Notes: generated by a model from the letters alone, not told the origin. DNA of 64,000 nt from UBA1757 sp963617485 (GCA_963617485.1 CAVEPA010000005.1:1-64000); one strand, 5' to 3'; positions 6,791-15,055 are shown, counted from the stretch's first letter. A program made the numbers and translations.

Positions 6791-7308
6791 GGCTGGGCTA
6801 GCAGGTATTGTTGCATTCGGGCCTTTTCCGAACTGTCGCCACTGATAAAATCATCGATGAACCACTGGCCTTGTTCGCGCACGAGCATCAGTTCGAGCGG
6901 CATCCACTGACCACAGTTACAGATTTTCAATTTGGCACGAAAACGCGGCATTTCCTGCTGGGATGTTTCTTGAGGCGAGAGCGATAATATCTTCATTTGC
7001 AAGCCTTGAAAATCTTGCCCGCACACCCAATGGTCGTAGTCGAAAAAGCCGATATAGCCTTGGTCCATCAGTTTTTCGTCGGCGGCCTTTACCTGCACCA
7101 ACCAAGCCTTGTAGTCCGATGACAGATAAAGTTGGTCGAAATCCGGCATCGCTTCCATAGCGTCAATTGCACCTGCAGCTCGGGTGTACCAACCGAACAC
7201 ATCGGCATAGATGTTTTCCACACGCAGCTTTACCTCGCGACGGGTCCGCATGGTATCGTCACAAGAGAAGAAAAGCAATAACGTCAGCAAAGGAAGAATC
7301 TTCTTCAT
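6787..7308 (-). CDS. Small lipoprotein, function unknown
   Basis: Starting at MKKILPLLTLLLFFSCDD, the protein has a short charged n-region, a hydrophobic core and a lipobox-like FFSC with the cysteine near residue 16. It is therefore predicted to be a lipoprotein of about 173 residues. An earlier ATG nine codons upstream would put extra residues before the signal peptide and is less likely. The mature part has no domain I recognise; the size and the acidic-aromatic pattern (VCGQDFQG, GQWFIDDF) recall small secreted proteins of the DUF4878/NTF2-like kind, but that is only an impression. It is coupled to the downstream acyltransferase and begins 10 bp after the cysK stop. Confidence 0.75.
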   Translation of the reverse strand: MKKILPLLTLLLFFSCDDTMRTRREVKLRVENIYADVFGWYTRAAGAIDAMEAMPDFDQLYLSSDYKAWLVQVKAADEKLMDQGYIGFFDYDHWVCGQDFQGLQMKILSLSPQETSQQEMPRFRAKLKICNCGQWMPLELMLVREQGQWFIDDFISGDSSEKARMQQYLLAQP

Positions 7309-7318
7309 CGTCAAATCT

Positions 7319-8245
7319 TTAAAAAACATCCGCACTCAGGTAGCGCTCACCCGTGTCGGGCAACAGCACCACGATATGCTTGCCCTGGTTTTCGGGCTGT
7401 TGGGCCAACCGGATGGCGGCACTAAGCGCAGCACCGCTGGAAATACCCACCAATACACCTTCTTGTCGGCCTATCAAGCGGGTGGTTTCGTAAGCATCCT
7501 CGTTAGATACGGCTATTACCTGATCGTAAACGGTGGTATCGAGCACTTGCGGCACAAAGCCGGCTCCGATGCCCTGAATCTTGTGCGCACCAGCCTTGCC
7601 CGTCGAGAGAACAGCCGAAGTAGCAGGCTCAACGGCCACCACCCGAATGTTCTTGTTCTGATGCTTCAGAAAACGGCCTACGCCGGTCAGGGTGCCACCG
7701 GTACCAACGCCAGCCACGAAAATATCCACCTTGCCATCGGTGTCTTCCCAAATTTCAGGGCCGGTGGTCTGGAAATGAGCTTGAGCATTGACAGGGTTGA
7801 CAAACTGTCCGGGAATAAAACTGTCGGGAAGGCTGGCAGCCAGTTCATCGGCTTTGGCGATAGCACCGGCCATACCCTTGGCACCTTCCGACAAGACCAG
7901 TTCCGCACCATAGGCTTGCATCAGCTTGCAACGTTCGATGCTCATCGTGTCGGGCATAACAATAATAACACGGTAGCCGCGCGCAGCTGCCACACTGGCC
8001 AGACCTATGCCAGTATTGCCCGAAGTGGGTTCTATAATGGTCGAACCGGGTTTCAAACGGCCCGTTTTTTCGGCATCCTCAATAAGTGCCAGGGCCACCC
8101 GGTCTTTGACGCTACCGGCCGGGTTAAAGTATTCAAGCTTGGCCAACAGTTTGGCTTTCAAGCCATAATAGTGTTCGATATGCAGCAGTTCCAACAGAGG
8201 CGTATGGCCTATCAGCTGGTCGACAGAAGTATAAATTTTTGCCAT
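7319..8245 (-). CDS. cysK: Cysteine synthase (O-acetylserine sulfhydrylase)
   Basis: CysK is a PLP enzyme that makes cysteine from O-acetylserine and sulfide in the cytoplasm. The 308-residue protein carries PAGSVKDR with the PLP lysine at residue 47, the substrate loop TSGNTG (74-79), and the phosphate-binding glycine loop GVGTGGTLTG in the second half. All are canonical. I prefer the ATG at 8245 (MAKIYTSVDQL) over a TTG two codons upstream. It sits between a GT2 gene (43 bp upstream) and the small lipoprotein gene in the same orientation. No cysE is seen in the window. Confidence 0.96.
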   Translation of the reverse strand: MAKIYTSVDQLIGHTPLLELLHIEHYYGLKAKLLAKLEYFNPAGSVKDRVALALIEDAEKTGRLKPGSTIIEPTSGNTGIGLASVAAARGYRVIIVMPDTMSIERCKLMQAYGAELVLSEGAKGMAGAIAKADELAASLPDSFIPGQFVNPVNAQAHFQTTGPEIWEDTDGKVDIFVAGVGTGGTLTGVGRFLKHQNKNIRVVAVEPATSAVLSTGKAGAHKIQGIGAGFVPQVLDTTVYDQVIAVSNEDAYETTRLIGRQEGVLVGISSGAALSAAIRLAQQPENQGKHIVVLLPDTGERYLSADVF

Positions 8246-8288
8246 AAACAAATACTCTCAAACAAAAGCTTCCATCTGAAGCTGGTTA

Positions 8289-9185
8289 TTATTTACTTAG
8301 CAAGCCCTTGGTGACGTTGCGACGGAAAAGAATCAGAATATTGCCCTTGGAAGGTTGTCCGCGCAGCGCAAAACCACACCACAGTACCAGCGTTCCACCC
8401 CACTTCACGAGCTCCGAGAACAAGCGTTTCGCCCGCGAAAACAAAGACACCGAAGTGCGCAAACGCTCGCTCAAACCTACACCATAGCCCAACTTTTCTA
8501 TAAATGCCGGTGTCGTTCTGTGCGGCGGAATACAATGATTTACAGCAATGCCGGGAAAGTAATAAATGGGCGCGTCCAGGGCTTGCATACGCAGAAATAT
8601 GTCTTTTTCTTCCCCTCCGAGCAGCTGGTTTTTGGTTCGTCCGAGGGCTGTATTGAACTCACCAACCCGTGCAATCATGCTTCTGGCAATACCCATATTG
8701 GCACCAATGGGGAACTTTCCTTTGGCAAAACGCCGCACCTGCCCGCCCATTTCCAGCGCGCTGACAAAACCTAAAGCCCAAGGATTCAACCAATCGGGAG
8801 CCTTGTCTTCGAAGAAGGGGACAATTTGTCCACCGAAAGCCGCCGCATCGGGATATTGCTGCAGAAAGCCGAGCAAACGCTCCACATAGTCGGCCCCCAC
8901 CATAGCGTCATCATCGAGAAAAACAAACCAGTCGCCCAAAGCCTCGTGCATACCTCGGTTGCGTGCATACGAAAGCCCCTGCTGTGTTTCCAAAAAATAG
9001 CGGTAATCCACCTGTGGATAATCGGCCGCGAAACGTTGGCATTCAGTAGCAGTACGGTCGGTGGAATTATTGTCGACCAGCACTATTTCCCAGGCATCCG
9101 CATGTGAATTAGCAGCCAAACAGCTGAGACACTGGTAAATATAACCGTCTCGATTATAGGTACAGACGATGAAGGACAGTTTCAT
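8289..9185 (-). CDS. GT2-family glycosyltransferase
   Basis: This is a 298-residue GT-A transferase with LSFIVCTYNRDGYI at the N-terminus, the nucleotide-binding VDNNSTD (37-43), the DXD-like LDDDA (90-94) and a GGEEKDIFLRM segment (190-200) with the acidic catalytic pair. It lacks a signal peptide; a hydrophobic stretch near the C-terminus (GGTLVLWCGFALRG) may contact the membrane. It is unrelated in detail to the GT2 protein at 4938-5777. It follows the Dabb gene by 12 bp. The substrate is unknown. Confidence 0.9.
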   Translation of the reverse strand: MKLSFIVCTYNRDGYIYQCLSCLAANSHADAWEIVLVDNNSTDRTATECQRFAADYPQVDYRYFLETQQGLSYARNRGMHEALGDWFVFLDDDAMVGADYVERLLGFLQQYPDAAAFGGQIVPFFEDKAPDWLNPWALGFVSALEMGGQVRRFAKGKFPIGANMGIARSMIARVGEFNTALGRTKNQLLGGEEKDIFLRMQALDAPIYYFPGIAVNHCIPPHRTTPAFIEKLGYGVGLSERLRTSVSLFSRAKRLFSELVKWGGTLVLWCGFALRGQPSKGNILILFRRNVTKGLLSK

Positions 9186-9197
9186 ATGCAGCTTTAC

Positions 9198-9503
9198 TTA
9201 GCACTCGTAATCGAGACAGGTACGGGTGGCGGTATAGGGGCGCACTTTGGTATTGGCGACAGCCACATGCGCCGGATGCTGAGCATAAACTTGCAGAGCA
9301 GCTTCGTTTTCGAAAGTAGAATCGAGCATGACATCGGCATTCGATGAGGCCAGACGGCCATCGATGTTCACCTTAATATCTATCAGCCCGGGAATCTTCC
9401 CCTGCAGTCCTTCGAGACCAGCTTTGATGTCTTGTTTTACGGCTTGCTTTTCAGCTTCACCCAATTCGGGCTTCAAGGCCCAAAGTATGATATGCTTTAC
9501 CAT
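9198..9503 (-). CDS. Dabb-domain (stress-responsive alpha/beta barrel) protein
   Basis: The 101-residue protein begins MVKHIILWALKPE, the usual start of the dimeric alpha-beta barrel (Dabb) family, with the conserved KHI strand and the later PAHVAVANTKVRPYTATRTCLDYE segment. Such proteins form ferredoxin-like dimers; a few relatives are enzymes, but most bacterial members have no known reaction. It is cytoplasmic, has no signal peptide, and fills the domain completely. It lies in the pfkA-acyltransferase run, which gives no clear functional hint. Confidence 0.9.
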   Translation of the reverse strand: MVKHIILWALKPELGEAEKQAVKQDIKAGLEGLQGKIPGLIDIKVNIDGRLASSNADVMLDSTFENEAALQVYAQHPAHVAVANTKVRPYTATRTCLDYEC

Positions 9504-9527
9504 TGTTGAAAGTGGAAGGTTGATGGT

Positions 9528-10175
9528 TTAGAAATTGTAGCGCAGACCCAGATTCAAAAGACCTTTGGCACCGAAGCCCAGTTCCGTAAAACCGCGCCAT
9601 TGGTCGTTGCCGAAATCGATGCCCACGGGGCTGATATGTCCATAAAACCCGAACGAGGGCTTGTCCCCGAGACCCATGGAAACACCCGCCATCAAAGAGG
9701 AATACATGCTGACGTGCTCTTTGTAGAACCAAGGGAATTTAAGCGCCGGCATCAGAGCAAGCAGGCTGCTGGTTTGGGTGCCGCCCGGTTCATAGACATA
9801 ATTGTCGTTTTCATCCTTGATGTAAGCGCCCGACTCGTCGGTTTTGCGCTTGTTGAAGCTGATACTGAGGCTCTCGGCCGTCAGGTTACCGCCCAGGGCG
9901 AAATGCGGCGTAAAGTAATGGTAGTATTCCACACCGATGGCGCCCGTTGTGCCAACGCCTGACAACACCTGGGTACCCAGCGAGAAGCCTGAGCCGAAGA
10001 TGCCGCCGATATAACCGACCACTTCCATTACAGATACCCGTCCGTAGCACAGACTCACTTCGTTTTGCGGCACAGCGGAAGCAACTGCCCCGGCACTTGT
10101 TTCGGAAGTTTGGGCCACTACCGGCATAGCCACCAGCAGCAGCGACATCGTCATAGCAACAATAGTTTTCTTCAT
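9528..10175 (-). CDS. Predicted outer-membrane beta-barrel protein
   Basis: The 215-residue protein has a clear signal peptide (MKKTIVAMTMSLLLVAMPVVAQ). The mature part alternates aromatic and glycine-rich strands and ends in GLRYNF, a terminal aromatic residue typical of outer-membrane barrels recognised by the BAM complex. It resembles small porin-like barrels of Bacteroidota with about eight strands. No specific family is recognised. It starts 8 bp after the pfkA stop, so the two are probably co-transcribed. A structural or transport role is likely but not defined. Confidence 0.75.
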   Translation of the reverse strand: MKKTIVAMTMSLLLVAMPVVAQTSETSAGAVASAVPQNEVSLCYGRVSVMEVVGYIGGIFGSGFSLGTQVLSGVGTTGAIGVEYYHYFTPHFALGGNLTAESLSISFNKRKTDESGAYIKDENDNYVYEPGGTQTSSLLALMPALKFPWFYKEHVSMYSSLMAGVSMGLGDKPSFGFYGHISPVGIDFGNDQWRGFTELGFGAKGLLNLGLRYNF

Positions 10176-10183
10176 AGCGATTA

Positions 10184-11158
10184 TTATATGGAAAGTATCG
10201 ACAACACGTCAATCAGCTCCTTGTCGATAGGCTTGTCTTGCTTGATGGCACGGCTGAAAGGCACATAAATCATCTTGTCGAAATGGACACCTATCATCAC
10301 ATTGGTCTGACCTTCTTTCAAAGCTTGGATAGCAGCCACACCCATACGGCTGGCCAAGATACGGTCCAAGGCACTGGGACGACCGCCACGCTGCAAATGG
10401 CCCAAAATGGATACGCGCACATCGTACTCGGGCGATTCTTCGCGCAAACGCTGGGCATAATGCATGGCACCGCCGTCTTTTTCGGAAACGATGACAATGG
10501 AGCTGCGTTTGGATTTGCGCACTCCGCGCTTGATAAAGGCGGCCAGCTGGTCGATATCGGTATTGTCTTCGGGGATGATGGCTGCTTCGGCACCGGCGGC
10601 AATGGCACTGTTCTGCGCCAAAAATCCGGCATCGCGACCCATCACCTCTACGAAGAATATACGATTGTGCGAGTTGGCTGTATCGTGAATTTTGTCCACA
10701 CATTCCACAATGGTGTTCAGGGCCGTGTCGTAGCCAATGGTATTGTCGGTGCCATAGAGGTCGTTGTCAATGGTGCCGGGCAGACCCACAATGGGAATGT
10801 CGTATTCGCGGGCAAATTCCTGTGCGCCGGCCAGCGAGCCGTTGCCGCCTATCACCACCAAGGCATCCATATGATATTTCTGCATGGTCTGATAAGCCTT
10901 GGCCCTACCCTCGATGGTCATGAAATCGGCACTGCGGGCCGTTCTGAGGATGGTGCCGCCTTCGTAGATGATGCCCGAAACGCTTTCGGTGGTGAATTCG
11001 CGTACATCATCGTTGATAAGGCCTTCGTAGCCGCGGTATATACCAAAGACTTTCCAGCCTTCGTAGATGGCCGCGCGCGTTACAGCCCGGATGGCGGCGT
11101 TCATTCCCGGAGCATCGCCGCCCGATGTTAGTACTCCTATACTATTGATTTCTGCCAT
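10184..11158 (-). CDS. pfkA: ATP-dependent 6-phosphofructokinase
   Basis: PfkA phosphorylates fructose-6-phosphate in glycolysis. The 324-residue protein is the bacterial short form. Visible motifs are the ATP-binding TSGGDAPGMN (11-20), the catalytic GTIDND (128-133), MGRDAG (173-178) and GHLQRGG toward the C-terminus. A glycine at position 108 in GGNGS is the residue usually associated with ATP rather than pyrophosphate use, but I cannot align it rigorously. A promoter -7 box TACATTTG lies 37 bp upstream of the start. It is the first gene of a minus-strand run that reaches the acyltransferase. Confidence 0.97.
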   Translation of the reverse strand: MAEINSIGVLTSGGDAPGMNAAIRAVTRAAIYEGWKVFGIYRGYEGLINDDVREFTTESVSGIIYEGGTILRTARSADFMTIEGRAKAYQTMQKYHMDALVVIGGNGSLAGAQEFAREYDIPIVGLPGTIDNDLYGTDNTIGYDTALNTIVECVDKIHDTANSHNRIFFVEVMGRDAGFLAQNSAIAAGAEAAIIPEDNTDIDQLAAFIKRGVRKSKRSSIVIVSEKDGGAMHYAQRLREESPEYDVRVSILGHLQRGGRPSALDRILASRMGVAAIQALKEGQTNVMIGVHFDKMIYVPFSRAIKQDKPIDKELIDVLSILSI

Positions 11159-11195
11159 AATTTTCTTTCGTTTTTTTACCTAGTTTTAATCAAGG

Positions 11196-11203
11196 CAAAT
11201 GTA
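11196..11203 (-). promoter_or_regulatory. Promoter -7 box for pfkA
   Basis: TACATTTG on the minus strand (11203-11196) matches TAnnTTTG. A clear TTG at -33 is not present. It sits back to back with the DUF3127 promoter in the 166-bp divergent spacer. Confidence 0.55.
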
Positions 11204-11256
11204 GCTATTTGGAGCGGGAAAAAAACGAAATTGTCGTTCGAATTCGCAACAAAGAT

Positions 11257-11287
11257 TTGTGAAAATCGCGGGGGTCGTTTAACTTTG
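11257..11287 (+). promoter_or_regulatory. Promoter for the DUF3127 gene
   Basis: TTG at 11257-11259 and TAACTTTG at 11280-11287 are separated by 20 bases, matching the Bacteroidota consensus exactly. The start codon is 37 bp downstream. Confidence 0.75.
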
Positions 11288-11324
11288 CGATTCTCATGTT
11301 CGAAAACATTTTAACAACAGCAAT

Positions 11325-11699
11325 ATGGAAATTACAGGAAAGATTATCAAGAAATTGCCCCTGGTCAGCGGCGAAGGCCGTAATGGCTCATGGAGACGTC
11401 AGGAATATGTTTTGGAATACGGCGACCGCTATCCCAAGCAGGTTTGTTTCAGCCTGATGAATGCCCGCATAGACCAATATCCCATGGATATCGATGAAGA
11501 AGTAACCGTTTCGTTCGACCTCGAAAGCCGCGAATACAACGGACGTTATTATACCAGCGTTTCGGCTTGGAAAGTCGACAAGGGTGCACAGCAGGCAGCG
11601 CCCGCGCCCAAGCAGCCCGTCAACAACGCTACGCCCGTAGCTCCCGCCGCTCCCGACTTCAGCAACAACAAGGACGAGAGCGACGACCTGCCTTTCTGA
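11325..11699 (+). CDS. DUF3127 protein with SSB-like architecture
   Basis: The 124-residue protein has a compact beta-rich N-terminal domain (about 1-85; VSGEGRNGSWRRQEYVLEYG, then SREYNGRYYTSVSAWKV) typical of DUF3127, a family I know mainly from Bacteroidota. A Pro/Ala/Gln-rich disordered linker (about 88-112) follows, and the protein ends in DESDDLPF. That layout copies bacterial single-stranded DNA-binding proteins, whose acidic DDL/IPF tip docks SSB-interacting proteins. The N-terminal domain is plausibly an OB fold. It has its own promoter, and a two-way terminator follows. A DNA- or RNA-binding role is inferred from architecture, not shown. Confidence 0.9.
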   Translation: MEITGKIIKKLPLVSGEGRNGSWRRQEYVLEYGDRYPKQVCFSLMNARIDQYPMDIDEEVTVSFDLESREYNGRYYTSVSAWKVDKGAQQAAPAPKQPVNNATPVAPAAPDFSNNKDESDDLPF

Positions 11700-11717
11700 G
11701 AAAGGCAAGCTCACTAA

Positions 11718-11751
11718 AAAACCCAAGCACAGACTTCTGTACTTGGGTTTT
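11718..11751. terminator. Bidirectional terminator between convergent genes
   Basis: AAAACCCAAG (11718-11727) pairs with CTTGGGTTTT (11742-11751), and inside it ACAGA pairs with TCTGT. The hairpin has a T-run on its 3' side on both strands. It separates the DUF3127 gene (+) from the RNase G gene (-). Confidence 0.85.
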
Positions 11752-11775
11752 CTTTTTCAGCAAAACGCCGGGCAT

Positions 11776-13356
11776 CTACTTGATTTCGACTTCTTCTTTC
11801 ATGTCCATTTCGATGCCGTTGCGATCGTAAAAGGCATACTGCAGGTAACTCATTGCCTGCGAGGGCACTATCTTCAGTCCCCAAGCATAACGACGTCGCC
11901 ACTGCCATTTCAGGGAGGACAAGCCTCCTTTCTCGATAAATGCTGCCACGTAGGGATGCACCATTAGGGTGAATCTCTTCTTCTTCAGTTTGTGGGTCAA
12001 ATGCTCGATTTTACCAGCCAATGTGTCGGTAAACAGGATGGAAGGCCGTATTTCTCCTTTTCCAAAACAAGTGGGGCACACTTCGTTGGTCTGGATAAAG
12101 GTCTGGGGGCGCACCCTTTGACGCGTTATCTGCATGAGGCAGAACTTGCTGAGCGGCAGGATATTGTGCTTGGCCCGATCGTTCGCCATGTTTTCACGCA
12201 GTCGCTCAAAGAGCTTCTGACGGTTTTCCCCTTCCACCATGTCGATAAAGTCGACAACAATAATACCACCCATGTCGCGCAGACGCAACTGACGGGCAAT
12301 CTCGTCGGCGGCTGCCATGTTCACTTCGAAGGCATTGGCTTCCTGACCATCTTTGGAACGAGTACGGTTGCCACTGTTCACATCGATAACGTGCATGGCT
12401 TCGGTATGTTCAATAATCAGATAAGCGCCGCTCTTGATAGAGACTACTTTGCCCAGGCCCGACTTAACCTGCTTGGTTACGGCAAAATGGTCGAATATCG
12501 GAATCTCCTTATGATAGAGTTGTACGATATCGGCCTTTTCGGGCATGATGATGCTGACATAATCCTTCACTTCTTCGTACACCTGTGGAGAATTCACATG
12601 AATGGCGGTATACGAAGCGTTCAGCAAGTCGCGCAACATGACCATGGTACGGCTGGTTTCTTCATACATGAGCTGAGGAGCCTTGTAGTTCTGCTGCATA
12701 AGTTTTTGGACGATATCGTCCCAGCGCTTGAGCAAGACCTTCAGTTCATTGTCCAGTTCTTCCACCCGCTTGTTTTCGGCCACCGTCCTGACGATGACAC
12801 CGAATCCTTTGGGTGTAATGCTGAGCAAAAGCTGTTTCAGACGCGTGCGTTCCTCCTGCGACTTGATTTTGGTCGATACCGACACTTTGTCGCCGAAAGG
12901 AATCAGGATAAGGAAACGCCCCGCGATGGAGATTTCCGATGTCAGACGGGGTCCTTTGGTTGAGATAGGCTCTTTGGCAATCTGCACCAAAAGTTCCTGC
13001 CCGGGTTCCAGGACATCAGTCATAAGACCGTCCTTGGGAATGTCGGGCAACATCTTGAATTTGCTCAGTGGGGAGGCTTTGCGCTTACGTTGCTTGAGTT
13101 GCTCGAGATATGCCTTTTGCGACATATACTGGGGACTCAAGTCGAGATAATGCAGGAAAGCGTCCTTTTCATAACCCACATCTACGAAGACAGCATTAAG
13201 GCCGGGCATCACCTTGTGGACCCGACCTAGGAAGATGTCGCCCACCGAGAAGGACACATTCAGGCTCTCTTTCTGAAACTCAACCAGACGGTTGTCTTCG
13301 AGCACTGCCAGTGACACTTCCGATGCCTGGACATCTACAATCAGTTCTGTATTCAT
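11776..13356 (-). CDS. rng: Ribonuclease G/E family endoribonuclease
   Basis: This 526-residue protein corresponds to the catalytic half of RNase E and to full-length RNase G, which process rRNA and mRNA 5' ends. An S1 RNA-binding domain spans roughly 37-125. The catalytic DNase-I-like domain carries DVNSG (about 325-329) and VVDFIDM (367-373), which supply the Mg-binding aspartates. The zinc-link CPTC lies at 427-430. The start MNTELIVDVQ matches the family N-terminus, so a longer reading upstream is rejected. The long RNase E C-terminal degradosome scaffold is absent. A strong hairpin separates it from the upstream small basic gene. Confidence 0.95.
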   Translation of the reverse strand: MNTELIVDVQASEVSLAVLEDNRLVEFQKESLNVSFSVGDIFLGRVHKVMPGLNAVFVDVGYEKDAFLHYLDLSPQYMSQKAYLEQLKQRKRKASPLSKFKMLPDIPKDGLMTDVLEPGQELLVQIAKEPISTKGPRLTSEISIAGRFLILIPFGDKVSVSTKIKSQEERTRLKQLLLSITPKGFGVIVRTVAENKRVEELDNELKVLLKRWDDIVQKLMQQNYKAPQLMYEETSRTMVMLRDLLNASYTAIHVNSPQVYEEVKDYVSIIMPEKADIVQLYHKEIPIFDHFAVTKQVKSGLGKVVSIKSGAYLIIEHTEAMHVIDVNSGNRTRSKDGQEANAFEVNMAAADEIARQLRLRDMGGIIVVDFIDMVEGENRQKLFERLRENMANDRAKHNILPLSKFCLMQITRQRVRPQTFIQTNEVCPTCFGKGEIRPSILFTDTLAGKIEHLTHKLKKKRFTLMVHPYVAAFIEKGGLSSLKWQWRRRYAWGLKIVPSQAMSYLQYAFYDRNGIEMDMKEEVEIK

Positions 13357-13393
13357 ACGATGTTCATTTGTAAGCCCTTGAGTAAGGCTTAAA

Positions 13394-13428
13394 CACAAAG
13401 AACAAACTTTTCCAGTTTGTTCTTTGTG
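13394..13428. terminator. Perfect 15-bp hairpin between the 29-aa gene and rng
   Basis: CACAAAGAACAAACT (13394-13408) pairs exactly with AGTTTGTTCTTTGTG (13414-13428) around a TTTCC loop. It lies in the leader of rng on the minus strand and 18 bp after the stop of the small basic gene. T-rich stems make it usable in either direction; it could also be an RNase-sensitive leader element for rng autoregulation, which is speculation. Confidence 0.7.
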
Positions 13429-13446
13429 CAATTAGGCAAGAAAGAA

Positions 13447-13536
13447 TTATTTCTTCTTATGTCTATTCTTTCTCAATCTTTTCTTGCGTTTGTGAGTAGC
13501 CATCTTATGGCCTTTTTTCTTCTTTCCGCTTGGCAT
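13447..13536 (-). CDS. 29-residue AURKAIP1/COX24-domain small basic protein
   Basis: A tiny open frame reads MPSGKKKKGHKMATHKRKKR and continues to a lysine-rich end. HKMxTHKRKKRLRKNR fits the KKR-KM-KHK-RKR core of the AURKAIP1/COX24 (mS38-type) domain. In mitochondria mS38 is a small-subunit ribosomal protein, and short bacterial relatives such as mycobacterial bS22 sit at the ribosomal subunit interface. A ribosomal role here is therefore reasonable but inferred. More than half of the residues are Lys, Arg or His. It lies 33 bp downstream of the HU gene on the same strand and is followed by a hairpin. Confidence 0.8.
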   Translation of the reverse strand: MPSGKKKKGHKMATHKRKKRLRKNRHKKK

Positions 13537-13569
13537 AATTACAAAAGATTAAAGTTATTTCCTTTATGA

Positions 13570-13845
13570 TTATTTCTTGACATCCAACATAAAGCTCTTG
13601 GCGGGCTTGAAAGAGGGAATGTTATGTTCGGGAATAATAATAGTGGTATTCTTGGAAATGTTACGGGCAGTCTTCTGGGCTCTTTTCTTTACGATAAAGC
13701 TACCAAAGCCACGCAGATAAACATTCTCCTCTTTCACCAAAGAAGACTTGATTGAGTCCATCATCGCTTCCACCACATTCAAAACAATAGCCTTCTCCAC
13801 ACCGGTAGATTTGGCAATCTCGTTTACGATATCAGCTTTAGTCAT
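13570..13845 (-). CDS. HU-family DNA-binding protein
   Basis: This 91-residue protein carries the HU/IHF fold: N-terminal helices (MTKADIVNEIAKSTGVEKA), then the LRGFGSFIVKKRAQKTARN strand and the beta-arm with NTTIIIPEHNIPSFKPAK. The proline in the arm that intercalates DNA is visible in IPEHNIPSFKP. It forms dimers that bend DNA and compact the nucleoid. A -7 box TATATTTG lies 56-63 bp upstream of the start. The tiny AURKAIP1-domain gene follows at 33 bp. Confidence 0.95.
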   Translation of the reverse strand: MTKADIVNEIAKSTGVEKAIVLNVVEAMMDSIKSSLVKEENVYLRGFGSFIVKKRAQKTARNISKNTTIIIPEHNIPSFKPAKSFMLDVKK

Positions 13846-13900
13846 TTTACTTGATTTTTAAGATTATACATTGATTGTTTCTGTTTTCTAAACGGGGATG

Positions 13901-13908
13901 CAAATATA
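13901..13908 (-). promoter_or_regulatory. Promoter -7 box for the HU gene
   Basis: TATATTTG on the minus strand (13908-13901) matches the TAnnTTTG consensus; the only nearby TTG is too close (11 bases) to be a standard -33 element. Confidence 0.5.
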
Positions 13909-13962
13909 GACAACTTTTTCAAGATTCCGAACGATGGGCTCTTTTTTTTGATTGTATGTTCT

Positions 13963-13970
13963 TATCTTTG
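13963..13970 (+). promoter_or_regulatory. Promoter -7 box for mutY
   Basis: TATCTTTG at 13963-13970 matches the -7 consensus. A TTT near 13942-13944 is at the right distance for a weak -33 element. It supports the ATG at 14000 rather than an upstream in-frame ATG that would overlap the promoter. Confidence 0.6.
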
Positions 13971-13999
13971 CCTACGGATGTTTAAAAGCCTGTTTCGCT

Positions 14000-15055
14000 A
14001 TGGTTCCCGATGTCGATTATGAGGTTCATCGCCTGCTCTGTCAATGGTATGCGACCCACTGTCGCGACCTACCCTGGCGTCAGACCAAGGACCCCTACCG
14101 CATATGGCTTTCCGAGATTATCCTGCAACAGACCCGCGTTCAGCAAGGATTGCCTTATTACTTGGATTTTATCGAGCATTATCCTAACGTGGAGCAGCTG
14201 GCCGCCGCCAGCCTTGACGAGGTTCTGCGGCATTGGCAGGGGTTGGGTTATTACAGCAGAGCCCGCAATTTGCACAAGGCGGCCTGCTGCGTAGCCAGCG
14301 AGCATCAGGGACATTTTCCCGACACTTACCAAGGCTTGCTTTCTTTGCCGGGCGTAGGGCCTTACACGGCGGCTGCCATCGCTTCCTTCGCCTATAACCT
14401 GCCTTGCGCCGTGGTGGACGGCAATGTGTACCGCGTGCTGTCAAGGCTCTTCGATATCAACATCAACATTCTTTCGCCAGCGGCCTATGAACAATTTCGG
14501 GCATTGGCCGAAAGTTGCATGCGTCCCGATGATTCTGCCGGCTTCAACCAAGCGGTTATGGAATTCGGCGCACTGCAATGTACAGCCCAACAGCCGGCCT
14601 GCCACAACTGTCCGCTCAGCGACAAATGCCTGGCGCTGGCGCGTGGACGCGTTGCGGAAAGGCCGGTAAGGGAACAGAACCTGAAACGCCGCGAACGTTA
14701 CCTACACTATATCTTCCTCTACGATGACAAGGGCCTTTGGCTGCACCAGCGCCAAGGGGACGACATCTGGCGGGGGCTTTGGGAGTTTCCACTCTTGGAG
14801 GAAGCGAAGCTGATGAGTCTGGAGGAGTTACTGGCAGCGCATAGCGGACTGCGTGCGTGGCTGGATGGAGCGTTGCTGCACGCTCCGCGTGACTTTCGCC
14901 ACCAGCTGACCCACCAAAGCATTGTGGCGCGCTTCTTCCCCATCAAAACCCAGATAGACACCCTGGACGGTTATATCAAGGTAGACTTCGACGATTTGGA
15001 CCATTATGCTCTCTCACGCTTGAGCCTAAAATTTCTCGAGAAATTTAATTTTTAG
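14000..15055 (+). CDS. mutY: A/G-specific adenine glycosylase MutY
   Basis: MutY removes adenine mispaired with 8-oxoguanine in base-excision repair. The 351-residue protein has the catalytic SEIILQQTRV with Glu near residue 39, the helix-hairpin-helix LPGVGPYTAAAI (117-128), and the catalytic aspartate in VVDGNVYRV (138-146). Four cysteines at about 194, 201, 204 and 210 (C-x6-C-x2-C-x5-C) ligate the 4Fe-4S cluster. The C-terminal ~120 residues form the Nudix-like domain that recognises 8-oxoG. The start is set by the promoter at 13963. It precedes ssb on the same strand, but ssb has its own promoter. Confidence 0.96.
   Translation: MVPDVDYEVHRLLCQWYATHCRDLPWRQTKDPYRIWLSEIILQQTRVQQGLPYYLDFIEHYPNVEQLAAASLDEVLRHWQGLGYYSRARNLHKAACCVASEHQGHFPDTYQGLLSLPGVGPYTAAAIASFAYNLPCAVVDGNVYRVLSRLFDININILSPAAYEQFRALAESCMRPDDSAGFNQAVMEFGALQCTAQQPACHNCPLSDKCLALARGRVAERPVREQNLKRRERYLHYIFLYDDKGLWLHQRQGDDIWRGLWEFPLLEEAKLMSLEELLAAHSGLRAWLDGALLHAPRDFRHQLTHQSIVARFFPIKTQIDTLDGYIKVDFDDLDHYALSRLSLKFLEKFNF

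Noticed and set aside
13952..13999. Upstream start for mutY adding 16 residues
   Set aside because: It overlaps the -7 promoter box at 13963 and the extra residues are not part of the MutY fold.
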